Origin: Clostridiaceae bacterium
Lineage (GTDB): Bacteria > Bacillota > Clostridia > Lachnospirales > Lachnospiraceae
Reading direction: 5' to 3'
DNA length: 64,000 nt
Assembly (NCBI GenBank): GCA_910575435.1
Contig: CAJTGI010000002.1
Coordinates: 310,001-374,000 of the forward strand
In this document: positions 7,612 to 16,787 of the stretch, one piece after another
Numbering within the stretch: position 1 is the stretch's first letter
How the letters are laid out: each line of letters opens with the position of its first letter
Made by a program: the position numbers and the translations under genes
Notes under the pieces: model-generated
Told to the model about the DNA's origin: nothing
The model's database searches: none
The model's input: the letters and a program-made list of their open reading frames with translations, nothing else

Positions 7612-9940
7612 AGGAAAATACATACTATACGTGTTTGGTGTACTGATTTTTGGCATCCTGCTTGTTTCGGAAAGTGCATATGCTGCAGAACAGGTGAATT
7701 TTTCCCAGCCAAGCGGCGTATATCAGGAAGAATTTTATTTGACATTATCTGCGGGAGGAGAAATCATATATTATACGCTGGATGGCAGCGATCCTTCTGA
7801 TGAACAGAATAGTGCTAGGAAGCAGTATAGCCAGCCTCTTATGATTTCAGACAGAAAGAATGATAAAAATGTGCTGTCTGCGGTCGATCCCAGCCTTTTT
7901 GATTCGGCAAATGTTAAATGGGATAAAGCAAGCAGCAAATTCGTGAACAAGGTAAACGCACCTGCTGACAGTGAGGTGGATAAGGTAACCATTGTCAGGG
8001 CTGCAGCACGATCTTCCCAGGGAACATACTCGGCCGTTCAGACAAACACATATTTTGTGGGGAGCATGGGAGATCATATTAAGGGAATCCAGGAAAGCTG
8101 CAAGGCTTCGGGAATGGATTTATCTATTATGTCCATTAGCGTGAATGCAGAAGATTTTTTTGATGCAGAGAAGGGCATCTATGTGCGTGGGAACATATTT
8201 GATGAGGCATTGCAGGAGTATTTAAAAAAGAATTCCATCACAGATAAAAACGCTGTGGATGTGGCGAGAAGACTGGATGCGAATTATCAGCAGAGAGGAA
8301 GGGAATGGGAGAGGAAGGCACATATTGATTATTTTGAGAGCGATGGTGTTACCACAAAGTGCAGGTTGCAGCAGGATTGCGGCGTGCGGATTCAGGGGAA
8401 TTTTTCCCGGTCTGATTTGCAGAAGGGAATGCGTTTATATGCTAGGGAAGAGTATGGCAAGAAAAATTTTGATTTTCCATTTTTTGGTGATGCGGCAAAG
8501 GACGATACGGGGAATATTATAAAGAAGTATAAGAAGATTACCTTGCGGAATGGAGGAAACTGCGCATTCACCACGAAGTGCAGTGATGCATACTGGCAGT
8601 CCCTTGTCAGAGACCTGGCATGCGAGACGCAGGCATCCCGTGCATGTGTTGTATATTTGAACGGGGAATATTGGGGACTGTATATTCTGCAGGAAGATTA
8701 TGATGACAATTACTTTGAGATAACCCACGGCGTAGAAAAGGATGATGTTGTGGTATATAAGGGGGATGCGGAAAAATATAGTACTGGCTATAAGCTGGAT
8801 GAGGGGGAACTGCCGGCCGGAATTTCAGATGAGAGCTACTTTTTCCAGGAATTGCAGGCCTTTTTTAGAAATCATTCTGATTTAAAACAGCAGGATGATT
8901 ACAATGCCTTTGCAGGGCTTGTGGATGTAGAATCTGTCAGGGATTATTTTGCCATGAATGTCTGGATTAATAATAAATGGGATTGGCCGGGTAAGAATTG
9001 GTCTGCATGGAAAGTGGTCAATACGGATTCGTCTAATCCGTATGCCGATGGACGGTGGAGGTTATGTTTCTATGATTTGGACTTCGGCGGTTTGAGTGAA
9101 GGGGAGGCCGGGACCAATACTGTGAAGGAGGATAATTATAAGGAATATGGATTATTGGACATGAATACAAATAATCCAATTGTCCTAATGTATGCATATT
9201 TAATGACAAATGATCACTTCCGGAAGGATTTTGCAGATGCCCTGAATGGCCTGACGGAGAAAAATTTTGCCCCAGATACAGCAGTGGCTGCCTGTGAGGT
9301 ATACCGTGATACATATAAACCTCTGTATGACCAATATTTTTTGCGGTATGGCGTAGGAAGCACGCAGAATGCCATGAATGGGTTAACTGGCATTACAGGA
9401 TTTATTAATCAGCGTGGGCGTGCCATTTCAGATATTTTGAACTGGATAGAGGATTTTTACAGGACACACACCGGATATAACAGCGCAAAACCTGGTGTCA
9501 GCGGGGGACAGCAGGTGAAACCGACGGAACCGCCGAAAAATAACCCCACAAGTACAGATTCGCCGGAAGATGGATCGACAAGTGTGGAGCCGCCGAAGAA
9601 TGGCTCAGTCAGCAGTACTCCATCGAAAAGTGAATCTCAGGGCGGCAATCAAAAAACAGTTGGCAAAAAGAAAAAAGTATTATTGAAGGTCACCGCCAAA
9701 AAGAAGAAAAAGGTCATTAAGATTAGGAGTGCCAAAAAAGCAAGGGTAAAACTGGTAGTCAGCAGGAAGATTATTAAGTGCGGCAAAAAAAATGTGAGGA
9801 AAGTGACGATTGCGGCCAGGAAAAATAAAAAAGGCAGGCATGTCATTAAATTGTTAAAACCATTGAGAAAGAAAGATAGGATTGTAATTGTGGCAAGTAA
9901 GCCCGGCTATGTCACGAGAAAAAAAAGCATATCGATATAA
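7598..9940 (+). CDS. Secreted CotH-like kinase with Lys-rich C-terminal tail
   Basis: The 780-residue product has a signal peptide (cleavage near residue 29, ESAYA), a chitobiase/hexosaminidase C-terminal-like domain (about 33-75, IIYYTLDGSDPSD), and a CotH domain from about residue 244 to 625. Visible CotH motifs include GVRIQGNFSRSDLQKGMRLYA, YLNGEYWGLYILQEDYDD and WRLCFYDLDFGG. CotH proteins of Bacillus spores are atypical protein kinases; the DLDFGG segment matches the metal-binding position of that fold. A Pro/Ser/Thr linker (about 630-685) leads to an extremely Lys/Arg-rich tail. The ATG at 7598 has GGGAGGT upstream; 7553 is an alternative. The gene neighbours a VTC polymerase and DUF4956, a recurrent association. 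Substrate unknown. Confidence 0.85.
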   Translation: MGLGKGKYILYVFGVLIFGILLVSESAYAAEQVNFSQPSGVYQEEFYLTLSAGGEIIYYTLDGSDPSDEQNSARKQYSQPLMISDRKNDKNVLSAVDPSLFDSANVKWDKASSKFVNKVNAPADSEVDKVTIVRAAARSSQGTYSAVQTNTYFVGSMGDHIKGIQESCKASGMDLSIMSISVNAEDFFDAEKGIYVRGNIFDEALQEYLKKNSITDKNAVDVARRLDANYQQRGREWERKAHIDYFESDGVTTKCRLQQDCGVRIQGNFSRSDLQKGMRLYAREEYGKKNFDFPFFGDAAKDDTGNIIKKYKKITLRNGGNCAFTTKCSDAYWQSLVRDLACETQASRACVVYLNGEYWGLYILQEDYDDNYFEITHGVEKDDVVVYKGDAEKYSTGYKLDEGELPAGISDESYFFQELQAFFRNHSDLKQQDDYNAFAGLVDVESVRDYFAMNVWINNKWDWPGKNWSAWKVVNTDSSNPYADGRWRLCFYDLDFGGLSEGEAGTNTVKEDNYKEYGLLDMNTNNPIVLMYAYLMTNDHFRKDFADALNGLTEKNFAPDTAVAACEVYRDTYKPLYDQYFLRYGVGSTQNAMNGLTGITGFINQRGRAISDILNWIEDFYRTHTGYNSAKPGVSGGQQVKPTEPPKNNPTSTDSPEDGSTSVEPPKNGSVSSTPSKSESQGGNQKTVGKKKKVLLKVTAKKKKKVIKIRSAKKARVKLVVSRKIIKCGKKNVRKVTIAARKNKKGRHVIKLLKPLRKKDRIVIVASKPGYVTRKKSISI

Positions 9941-10066
9941 TGAAAAATACGATATGATGTATTTTAGATGCGACAGGATCGCTTGTGATAAAACCAAAAT
10001 TTCTTTCATGTGGAAAAATGTATGTAATATATGTCTAAAAAATAGATATATTAGGTTTACAAAATA

Positions 10067-10075
10067 TGCTATAAT
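10067..10075 (+). promoter_or_regulatory. Extended -10 element before the VTC gene
   Basis: TGCTATAAT matches the extended -10 consensus 60 nt before the polyphosphate-polymerase-like gene. No good -35 is present at standard spacing. It could give the downstream genes expression independent of the CotH-like gene. Confidence 0.45.
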
Positions 10076-10134
10076 TCATAATAAATCATTATATTTGTAA
10101 ATAGTAGCATATATTTTGGCATCGGAGGTGGACA

Positions 10135-10854
10135 GTGGGACAGGTTGGAACCGTTTTCAAGCGGTATGAGAAGAAATTTCGGCTTTCAAAGGAACAGTAC
10201 CTATCCTTTCGGCAGCGCATAGAAGGACATTTGGCAGTGGACCAGTACGGACTGAGCACCATTTGCAATATCTATTATGATACCCAGGATTATGAGTTGA
10301 TCAGGAAATCTGTGGAGAGCCCGGCCTTTAAAGAAAAATTAAGGTTGCGCAGCTATGGGGTGCCGAGAGAAGGGGACATGGTGTTTCTGGAACTCAAAAA
10401 AAAGTATAAGGGCATTGTGTATAAGCGGCGGATTGTCTTGCCTCTGGAGGAAGCAGTCAAGGGGCTGGAGAATGGGAAAATAGAAGGGCAGGAAGGGCAG
10501 ATTGCTAAGGAAATCAATTATTTTCTGGCTAGGAATCTGTTGATGCCCAGGGTATATCTGGCTTATGACAGGATTGCCATGCAGGGGATAGAGCAGCCAG
10601 ACCTGCGAGTTACTTTTGATTTTGATATTCGGGCCAGGCAGGACAGACTTGCGCTGACAGAGGGAGATGGGGGAGAAAATATTTTACATGATGATGATGT
10701 GATTATGGAAATCAAGGTGAAGGATGCTTTTCCGCTATGGATGGTGCGCATTCTGGAGGAGGGAAAGATTCTCCCCACATCATTTTCAAAATATGGCACA
10801 TATTTTAAGCAGAATATACTGGAGAGAGAAAGGGAGAAAAGAAATGTTTCATAG
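10135..10854 (+). CDS. VTC-domain polyphosphate polymerase-like protein
   Basis: The 239-residue product is a stand-alone VTC domain of the triphosphate tunnel metalloenzyme type, the fold that makes polyphosphate from nucleoside triphosphate in yeast Vtc4. Visible tunnel motifs in order are RYEKKFRL, NIYYDTQDYEL, KLRLRSYG, FLELKKKYKGIVYKRR, RVYLAYDRIA, LRVTFDFDIR, VIMEIKVKDAFPLWM and SFSKYGTY. It has no membrane segment. Translation starts at a GTG behind ATCGGAGGTG. The next gene, a DUF4956 membrane protein, overlaps its end by 11 nt, suggesting a polymerase/membrane-partner pair. Polyphosphate synthesis is inferred from the family, not shown. Confidence 0.85.
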   Translation: MGQVGTVFKRYEKKFRLSKEQYLSFRQRIEGHLAVDQYGLSTICNIYYDTQDYELIRKSVESPAFKEKLRLRSYGVPREGDMVFLELKKKYKGIVYKRRIVLPLEEAVKGLENGKIEGQEGQIAKEINYFLARNLLMPRVYLAYDRIAMQGIEQPDLRVTFDFDIRARQDRLALTEGDGGENILHDDDVIMEIKVKDAFPLWMVRILEEGKILPTSFSKYGTYFKQNILEREREKRNVS

Positions 10855-11518
10855 TTTGTTACAGAATGTAGGGGGGACATTGTCGTACCATTCTGCCATG
10901 GTATGCACGGGGGTGTCTTTGCTGGTGGGAATCATCATAGCTTTTAGTTATCGGCTGACGGGAAAGTGTAGCAAGAATTTTTTTGTTTCCTTGATTTTAT
11001 TGCCTTGCTTGGTACAGACGATTATTATGCTGGTAAACGGAAATCTGGGGACGGGCGTTGCCATTGTAGGGGCTTTTAGCTTGATTCGATTCCGCTCCGT
11101 TCCCGGCAACAGCAGAGAGATTACCTGTGTGTTTTTCTCTATGGTGACAGGGCTTGCTACGGGAACTGGTTATGTTACTTATGCTATTTTTATTACAGCC
11201 GTTGTGGTTATTGCCATGGTATTGTTTAGCTTGATCCCTGTGGACAGGCGGGAGAGGAGAAGGCAGAATCTTAAAATCACTATATACGAAGATTTGGATT
11301 ACACAGAGATTTTTGAAGATCTTTTTGAAAAGTATCTCAAATTCTGCGAGGTAGAGATGGTGAAGACGGTGAATATGGGGAGCATGTACCAGATTGTTTA
11401 CCGCATCGAGCAAAAGGATAGGAAAAAGGAGAAGGAATTTATCGATGAGCTTCGGTGCAGAAATGGCAATTTAAATATTGTATGTTCCAAAATACCGGAA
11501 TTTATGGAGCAGCTGTAG
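10844..11518 (+). CDS. DUF4956 membrane protein
   Basis: The 224-residue product has four hydrophobic segments in its N-terminal 140 residues (for example GVSLLVGIIIAFSYR, FFVSLILLPCLVQTIIMLV and the strongly conserved VGAFSLIRFRSVPG), then a basic stretch (PVDRRERRRQ) and a soluble C-domain. It matches the DUF4956 family by order and the GAFSLIRFRS loop. The ATG at 10844 lies inside the end of the VTC gene; GGAGAAAAG is the binding site. The family commonly accompanies CotH and VTC genes, so it may channel or anchor their product, but no activity is established. Confidence 0.8.
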   Translation: MFHSLLQNVGGTLSYHSAMVCTGVSLLVGIIIAFSYRLTGKCSKNFFVSLILLPCLVQTIIMLVNGNLGTGVAIVGAFSLIRFRSVPGNSREITCVFFSMVTGLATGTGYVTYAIFITAVVVIAMVLFSLIPVDRRERRRQNLKITIYEDLDYTEIFEDLFEKYLKFCEVEMVKTVNMGSMYQIVYRIEQKDRKKEKEFIDELRCRNGNLNIVCSKIPEFMEQL

Positions 11519-11625
11519 AGGGACGAGTATGGAAATTTAGTGTGGCCTATCATTGCTTTGATAGAAATCAATGATAGGCTGCACTGGCAATTATTTCAGG
11601 ATAACTGGAAAGAAAGGCGGGAAAT

Positions 11626-12708
11626 ATGAGGATGGAAGGAAAGATTTTAAGAAGAATGGCAATATTGGCTTTCGCTACGGCGTGCATGATGGGAATTTCT
11701 TCGGAGCCAGCAGATGCGGCAAAGAAAACTACGGTGAAACTAGGAAAAGGAAAGATCGTTGGGGCGAAAAAGAGTTTTTCCGTAAATAAAAAGAATAAAA
11801 CGGTTACGATTAAAAAGAAAGGCACTTACACGATTTCTGGAAAAATAGGGGCATATCGCATCATTGTGAGCAAGGCGAAGTTAAAGGTAACACTGAAATT
11901 GAAGGGTGTGACTGCCACGCAGACAAAATATCCCTGCATTTACAGTTCCAAGTCTAATACTAGCGTAAATATTAATTTGGTGGGGAAGACAACTACTAGG
12001 CTGAAAGGCCCCAAGCATTTTGTCGTGGCAAAGGGAAAAAAGGAGCCGGACGGAGTGATTTTTTCTACAGGAAATCTCACGATTAGCGGACAGGGAAATT
12101 TATTTGTTACGGATGTGGCTGACAATGGCAAGGCAATCGTCAGCAAAAATACGGTGGCCTTGAAAGGTGGGTATTGCAGCGCATCCTCTGCCAAGATTGC
12201 CCTTCGGGGGAAAAATGTGTCCCTGACTGGCGGGACTTTTGCGGGAAGGGCTCAAGACACCTGCATCAAGTCAGATCAGAAGGTCACTATCACCGGGGGC
12301 GTTGTCACGGCTAACGGCGTAGACAAAGGGATTCAGGGCAAGGGCGGCGTGACGATTACGGGCGGAAGCGTAAGCGTGTCGGCTACCTATAAGGCTGGGA
12401 CTAAGTTTGAGGACTTCCGCGGGATTACCGCCGGCGTTACTGGCAAGAACGGAAAGAAGGCAGTGGCTGGCTCCGTCCTCATAACGGGAGGAACCATCAG
12501 GGTCAATTCTTATGGGGACTGCATTCGTTCGTCAAGGGACATTATGATTACTGGCGGAAATTTCCAGCTGACCAGCATTGGAGATGATGGCATCCAGGCG
12601 AAGGCTACGCTGACGATGAAAGGAAAACCGAAATTCAGCATAACCGCTAAGGGCAAGAAAGTGAAGGGAATGGTAAAAAATATAGCCCCCAACGTAAAAT
12701 ATAAGTAA
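11626..12708 (+). CDS. Secreted carbohydrate-binding beta-helix protein (Cthe_2159-like)
   Basis: The 360-residue product begins with a signal peptide (cleavage after about residue 31, EPADA), then a Lys-rich beta domain (about 32-95). A right-handed beta-helix follows, marked by repeated turns: LTISGQG, VSLTGG, VTITGG (twice), VLITGG and IMITGG between about residues 145 and 330. This pattern fits the Cthe_2159 family (DUF4353), whose C. thermocellum member binds cellulose and acidic sugars. It closes the inserted block and has its own GAAAGGCGGG binding site 107 nt after the DUF4956 gene. Co-occurrence with CotH/VTC/DUF4956 suggests a surface role. No catalytic residues are evident. Confidence 0.75.
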   Translation: MRMEGKILRRMAILAFATACMMGISSEPADAAKKTTVKLGKGKIVGAKKSFSVNKKNKTVTIKKKGTYTISGKIGAYRIIVSKAKLKVTLKLKGVTATQTKYPCIYSSKSNTSVNINLVGKTTTRLKGPKHFVVAKGKKEPDGVIFSTGNLTISGQGNLFVTDVADNGKAIVSKNTVALKGGYCSASSAKIALRGKNVSLTGGTFAGRAQDTCIKSDQKVTITGGVVTANGVDKGIQGKGGVTITGGSVSVSATYKAGTKFEDFRGITAGVTGKNGKKAVAGSVLITGGTIRVNSYGDCIRSSRDIMITGGNFQLTSIGDDGIQAKATLTMKGKPKFSITAKGKKVKGMVKNIAPNVKYK

Positions 12709-12726
12709 AAATTAGAAAATTTTTTA

Positions 12727-12756
12727 TAGACAAATAGCATATATCTATGATATTAT
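12727..12756 (+). promoter_or_regulatory. Restart promoter upstream of rplO
   Basis: TAGACA (12727-12732), an 18-bp spacer and TATTAT (12751-12756) form a plausible sigma-A promoter between the inserted block and rplO. The context, ribosomal genes cut off from their usual promoter, makes it more credible than the match alone. Confidence 0.5.
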
Positions 12757-12789
12757 GTTGATTTGTAGCGAGGGTAAAAGTGTGCCTAT

Positions 12790-12822
12790 GTTACTATTCG
12801 CGGCATCGCCGCTCATAGTGAC
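12790..12822. repeat. 33-bp mini-element related to the 7.3-kb MITE
   Basis: GTTACTAT and ATAGTGAC are the ends of a hairpin whose inner stem is GCGGC/GCCGC. It is flanked by near-identical 8-mers GTGCCTAT (12782-12789) and GTGCCTGT (12823-12830). The same GTTACTATT end and an 8-bp flanking repeat mark the element at 7297-7393, so I read this as a deleted member of that family. It lies in the rplO leader. Confidence 0.55.
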
Positions 12823-12924
12823 GTGCCTGTGCATATTTTTCCATGGCGGGGACGGATTCCCTGATCCGATGCCATGGGTTTCGTCAGATTCGCCCGTTAG
12901 TGATTGTACTTTTAGGAGGTTATT

Positions 12925-13365
12925 ATGAATTTATCAAATTTAAGCCCGGCAAAGGGTTCAAAGCAGAGCAACAATTTCAGGCGTGGACGTGGCCACGGTT
13001 CAGGAAACGGCAAGACCGCAGGCAAGGGCCACAAGGGACAGAAGGCTCGTTCTGGCGCTCCCCGTCCGGGATTTGAAGGCGGGCAGCTTCCGCTTTACAT
13101 GCGCTTGCCAAAGAGGGGATTTACCAATATCAACTCAAAAGAAATCATTGCAATCAATGTAGACAAGCTGGAGAAGTTTGAAGATGGAGATGTAGTTACA
13201 GTTGCTGCGCTTCAGGAAAAAGGAATTATCAACAATCCAAAAGATGGAGTTAAGATACTTGGAAATGGAGAATTAACCAAGAAGCTGACGGTTCAGGTAA
13301 ATGCATTCAGCAAGAGTGCTACTGAGAAGATTGAGGCGCTTGGTGGAAAAGCTGAGGTGGTTTAG
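12925..13365 (+). CDS. rplO: 50S ribosomal protein L15
   Basis: L15 is a late-assembly 50S protein with a long N-terminal extension in the rRNA. The 146-residue product begins [13 protein letters not shown] and carries the Gly/Arg-rich [20 protein letters not shown] segment, [11 protein letters not shown] and the C-terminal [29 protein letters not shown] lies upstream. It is separated from rpmD by the inserted block, and secY starts 2 nt after its stop. Confidence 0.97.
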   Translation: MNLSNLSPAKGSKQSNNFRRGRGHGSGNGKTAGKGHKGQKARSGAPRPGFEGGQLPLYMRLPKRGFTNINSKEIIAINVDKLEKFEDGDVVTVAALQEKGIINNPKDGVKILGNGELTKKLTVQVNAFSKSATEKIEALGGKAEVV

Positions 13366-13367
13366 GC

Positions 13368-14705
13368 ATGTTTGAAACAGTTCGCAATGCGTTTAAAATC
13401 AAGGATCTGCGCAAGAAGATTCTCTTCACATTGTTTATCCTTATCGTGGTGCGCCTCGGCTGCCAGATTCCGATTCCCGGTGTGAACTCCTCGCTGATTG
13501 AGGAATGGTTCAGCAAGAATGACACGCTGGATTTCTTTAATCAGCTGACAGGTGGCTCTTTTGAGCGGATGTCTATCTTTGCGCTGAATATTACGCCATA
13601 TATTACGGCATCCATTATTCTGCAACTGCTCACCATCGCAATCCCCCGACTGGAGGAATTGCACAAAGATGGCGAGGAGGGAAGGAAGAAGATTGCGGAG
13701 TACACCAGATATCTGGCCATTGGCTTAGCAGTGATGGAAGGCTTGGCTATGGCTATTGGCTTTGGTCGTTCCGACTCTTTGATTGGCGGCGTTTCTTTCC
13801 AGTCAGTAGCAGTGGTGGTAGTAGCTATGACCGCTGGCGCATCTTTCCTGATGTGGCTGGGCGAGCAGGTGACGGAGAACGGCGTGGGCAATGGTATTTC
13901 CATTATCCTTTTGTACAATATCGTATCTCGTCTGCCGGAGGATATGGCAACTCTTTATGAGAAGTTCATTTCTGGCGCTACCAATGTGACCAACGGATTG
14001 CTGGCGGCAGTGATTATCCTGGCCGTGATTTTGGGCACGGTGGTTTTTATCATTGTGCTGTCAGATGGCGAGCGCAGAATCAATGTGCAGTATTCTAAGA
14101 AGACCCAGGGAAGAAAGCTGGTGGGGGGACAATCCTCTCATATTCCGCTGAAAGTAAACACTGCAGGCGTTATTCCGGTTATCTTTGCGGGATCTCTTTT
14201 CCAGATGCCTTTAGTTATCGCCCGCTTTGCAGGGGTGGAGCCGGCATCCGGTGCCAATGCGTCCATCGGGCAGAAGATCTTGAAAGTCCTTGACCAGAGC
14301 GCATGGTGCAAGTTTGACAGTCTTGGTGAGTTCAAGTATACGCTGGGATTGCTGATTTATATCTTGCTCCTGATTTTCTTCGCATATTTCTACACGTCCA
14401 TTACGTTCAATCCTCAGGAAGTGTCAATGAACATGAAGAAGCAGGGGGGATTTATTCCGGGTATCCGGCCTGGAAAGCCCACGGTTGAATATCTGACAAA
14501 GGTGTTGAATAGCATTATTTTGATTGGTGCTGTTGGCTTGTCCGTCGTGGCAGTGATTCCCATCTTTTTCTCGGGAGCCTTCGGTGCAAATGTCTCTTTC
14601 GGAGGAACATCCCTGATTATTATCGTAGGCGTTGTGCTGGAGACATTGAAGCAAATTGAATCCCAGATGCTTGTTCGCCACTATAAAGGGTTTATCAGTG
14701 AATAA
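13368..14705 (+). CDS. secY: Protein translocase subunit SecY
   Basis: SecY is the ten-helix channel of the Sec translocon in the cytoplasmic membrane. The 445-residue product has the expected topology, with the plug region after helix 1 (CQIPIPGVNSS), GNGISIILLYNIVSRLPE, the basic cytoplasmic loop YSKKTQGRKLVGGQSSHIPLK, and EQVTENGVGNG. The start is 2 nt after the rplO stop, indicating coupling. A terminator follows, so secY ends the rplO transcription unit before adk. Confidence 0.97.
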   Translation: MFETVRNAFKIKDLRKKILFTLFILIVVRLGCQIPIPGVNSSLIEEWFSKNDTLDFFNQLTGGSFERMSIFALNITPYITASIILQLLTIAIPRLEELHKDGEEGRKKIAEYTRYLAIGLAVMEGLAMAIGFGRSDSLIGGVSFQSVAVVVVAMTAGASFLMWLGEQVTENGVGNGISIILLYNIVSRLPEDMATLYEKFISGATNVTNGLLAAVIILAVILGTVVFIIVLSDGERRINVQYSKKTQGRKLVGGQSSHIPLKVNTAGVIPVIFAGSLFQMPLVIARFAGVEPASGANASIGQKILKVLDQSAWCKFDSLGEFKYTLGLLIYILLLIFFAYFYTSITFNPQEVSMNMKKQGGFIPGIRPGKPTVEYLTKVLNSIILIGAVGLSVVAVIPIFFSGAFGANVSFGGTSLIIIVGVVLETLKQIESQMLVRHYKGFISE

Positions 14706-14772
14706 GCAAAAATGCATATTGATTCCAACATGTTGCACAGGAATTGTTGGATTGCTTTAAAAGAAATAGTTG

Positions 14773-14818
14773 AAAAATAGGCGTCTATAGGTTATTATAT
14801 CCTATGGATGCCTATTTT
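14773..14818 (+). terminator. Intrinsic terminator after secY
   Basis: AAAATAGGCGTCTATAGG (14774-14791) pairs with CCTATGGATGCCTATTTT through most of its length, with an AT-rich loop and a final TTTT. It lies about 70 nt after the secY stop. The adk leader that follows contains further hairpins, including GCCTTTTTGCGAAAAGGC near 14875. Confidence 0.65.
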
Positions 14819-14981
14819 GAAATTATAGGAAACTTCGCTGAAGCGTAACCCTATGCCACCAAGAATGCCGAGAGCCTTTTTGCGAAAAGGCAGGAATTGG
14901 GGCAAATGAAGTGCGGGGTATGGAGCAATCGGCGTTTATGTATGGCTGTGATTAGTGACAACCCATGAAAGGAGAACGGAT

Positions 14982-15626
14982 ATGAAAATTATTATGTTAG
15001 GGGCACCAGGTGCAGGAAAAGGCACGCATGCAAAGGGCATTGTAGAAAAGTATCAAATTCCTACCATTTCTACGGGAGATATTTTCCGCCAGAATATCAA
15101 AGAGGGAACAGAACTGGGCAAGAAGGCCAAAGGATACATGGATGCCGGCGAATTGGTTCCAGACGAATTGGTGTGTGATTTGGTGGTAGACCGCTTGGAA
15201 AAGGATGATTGCAAGAATGGGTATATCTTAGATGGATTTCCCAGGACGATTCCCCAGGCAGAGGCACTCACGGCCGCTTTGAAAGAGAAGGGCACAGCCA
15301 TTGATTATGCGTTGGATATCGAGATGGAAGACCAGGCTATCATTGATCGCATGGCAGGCCGCCGGGTATGTGCGAAGTGCGGCGCTACATTCCATACAGT
15401 AAATATTCCTCCGAAAGTTGAGGGCGTGTGCGATAGTTGTGGCGGGGAACTCCAGCTTAGAGATGATGATCAGCCGGAGACTGTGAAGAAGAGATTGGGC
15501 GTATACCATGAGCAGACTGCGCCGCTGATCGAGTATTACAAAGGCCAGGGAATCCTGCATGAGATTGATGGCACTTTGGGAATCGAGGGCGTGGCAAAGG
15601 CGATTGCCGAAGTAATGGATAAATGA
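14982..15626 (+). CDS. adk: Adenylate kinase, zinc-containing
   Basis: Adenylate kinase interconverts ATP plus AMP with 2 ADP in the cytoplasm. The 214-residue product has the P-loop GAPGAGKGTHAKG at the N-terminus, DGFPRTIPQA, and a LID domain with C-x2-C...C-x2-C (CAKC at about 129, CDSC at about 149), the structural zinc site of Gram-positive enzymes. The His after GKGT replaces the usual Gln. The ATG at 14982 follows AAAGGAG; the upstream in-frame start at 14955 is rejected. map follows after 21 nt. Confidence 0.97.
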   Translation: MKIIMLGAPGAGKGTHAKGIVEKYQIPTISTGDIFRQNIKEGTELGKKAKGYMDAGELVPDELVCDLVVDRLEKDDCKNGYILDGFPRTIPQAEALTAALKEKGTAIDYALDIEMEDQAIIDRMAGRRVCAKCGATFHTVNIPPKVEGVCDSCGGELQLRDDDQPETVKKRLGVYHEQTAPLIEYYKGQGILHEIDGTLGIEGVAKAIAEVMDK

Positions 15627-15647
15627 TGATTAGAAAGAAGGCATAGT

Positions 15648-16412
15648 ATGTCAGTAACAATTAAATCGGCACATGAAATAGAAATTATGCGCCAGGCGGG
15701 AAAAATTCTTGCTGAGGTGCATGATGAGATGGCGAAGATAATTCGTCCCGGAATATCTACGATGGATATTAATAGAAGAGGGGAGGATGTGATTCGCAGT
15801 TATGGCTGTATTCCTTCTTTCTTGAATTATAATGGCTTTCCCGCTTCCATCTGTGTTTCCGTGAATGATGAAGTAGTGCATGGCATTCCAAGCAAGAAGC
15901 GCATTCTCCAGGAGGGGGATATCGTCAGCCTGGATGCCGGGGTCATTTACAAGGGATACCAGTCAGACGCTGCCAGGACCCACGGGGTGGGGGAGATATC
16001 CCCGGAAAGCCAGCGTCTGATGGACATCACGAAGGAGAGCTTTTTTAAGGGGATTGAATTTGCCAGGGCAGGAAGGCACTTGTATGAGATATCCAAGGCG
16101 ATACAGGATTTCGTGGAGGCCAATGGGTATTCCGTGGTCAGGGACTTGGTGGGACATGGCATCGGCAGGGAACTTCACGAGGAGCCCCAGATACCGAATT
16201 TCAAGCCCATTGGCAGGGGGATGAAGCTCCGTGCGGGCATGACCCTTGCCATTGAGCCCATGGTGAATGAAGGAGCCTATGACGTGTGGGTGTTGGAAGA
16301 TGATTGGACCGTTGTCACTAAGGATGAAACGAGATCTGCTCATTATGAAAATACTGTGCTAATCACAGATGGGGAGCCGGAGTTGCTTTCGTATTGCGAG
16401 GGCATGTCATAA
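15648..16412 (+). CDS. map: Type I methionine aminopeptidase
   Basis: This enzyme removes N-terminal methionine from nascent proteins. The 254-residue product has the five metal ligands in place: two Asp (SLDAGVIYKGYQSDAARTHG), His (DLVGHGIGRELHEEP), and Glu in AIEPMV and in YENTVLI. The ATG follows GAAAGAAGG. It sits between adk and infA, the canonical site; the small KOW-domain gene often found here in Clostridia is absent. Confidence 0.96.
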   Translation: MSVTIKSAHEIEIMRQAGKILAEVHDEMAKIIRPGISTMDINRRGEDVIRSYGCIPSFLNYNGFPASICVSVNDEVVHGIPSKKRILQEGDIVSLDAGVIYKGYQSDAARTHGVGEISPESQRLMDITKESFFKGIEFARAGRHLYEISKAIQDFVEANGYSVVRDLVGHGIGRELHEEPQIPNFKPIGRGMKLRAGMTLAIEPMVNEGAYDVWVLEDDWTVVTKDETRSAHYENTVLITDGEPELLSYCEGMS

Positions 16413-16568
16413 GGCGTGCTGCTTCGTTGTGGAAAGTCATAGGGTAGTTTTCTCATCGTGGAAAATACTATTTATGCGGCATGCTTGTGCTTGCGTTGTG
16501 CACAAAGCATGGCGGTGGTTTTCGTTCTTGTATGTAGTAGAAATGCAACGCAGAAATGAGGATTTGTT

Positions 16569-16787
16569 ATGTCGAAGGAAGATGTTATTGAAATTGAAGG
16601 CGTGGTAGTGGAGAAACTCCCGAATGCAATGTTTAAGGTAGAACTGGAAAATGGCCATCAGGTTTTGGCCCATATCAGCGGAAAGCTTCGAAAGAATTTT
16701 ATCCGCATTCTGCCGGGAGATACTGTGACGATGGAAATGTCTCCCTATGACCTGACCAAGGGGCGCATTACATGGAGGGATAAATAA
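16569..16787 (+). CDS. infA: Translation initiation factor IF-1
   Basis: IF-1 blocks the A site during initiation. The 72-residue product is a single S1-type OB fold, with the diagnostic [13 protein letters not shown] start, [17 protein letters not shown] and the end KGRITWR. It has the universal family length. The 156-nt gap from map contains a hairpin (GCATGCTTGTGC paired with GTGCACAAAGCATG, about 16478-16512). rpmJ, the usual next gene, is displaced by 6 kb. Confidence 0.97.
   Translation: MSKEDVIEIEGVVVEKLPNAMFKVELENGHQVLAHISGKLRKNFIRILPGDTVTMEMSPYDLTKGRITWRDK

Noticed and set aside
9888-10100. 70-codon frame after the CotH-like gene
   Set aside because: It overlaps the end of the CotH-like gene, covers the extended -10 element of the VTC gene and has no binding site.
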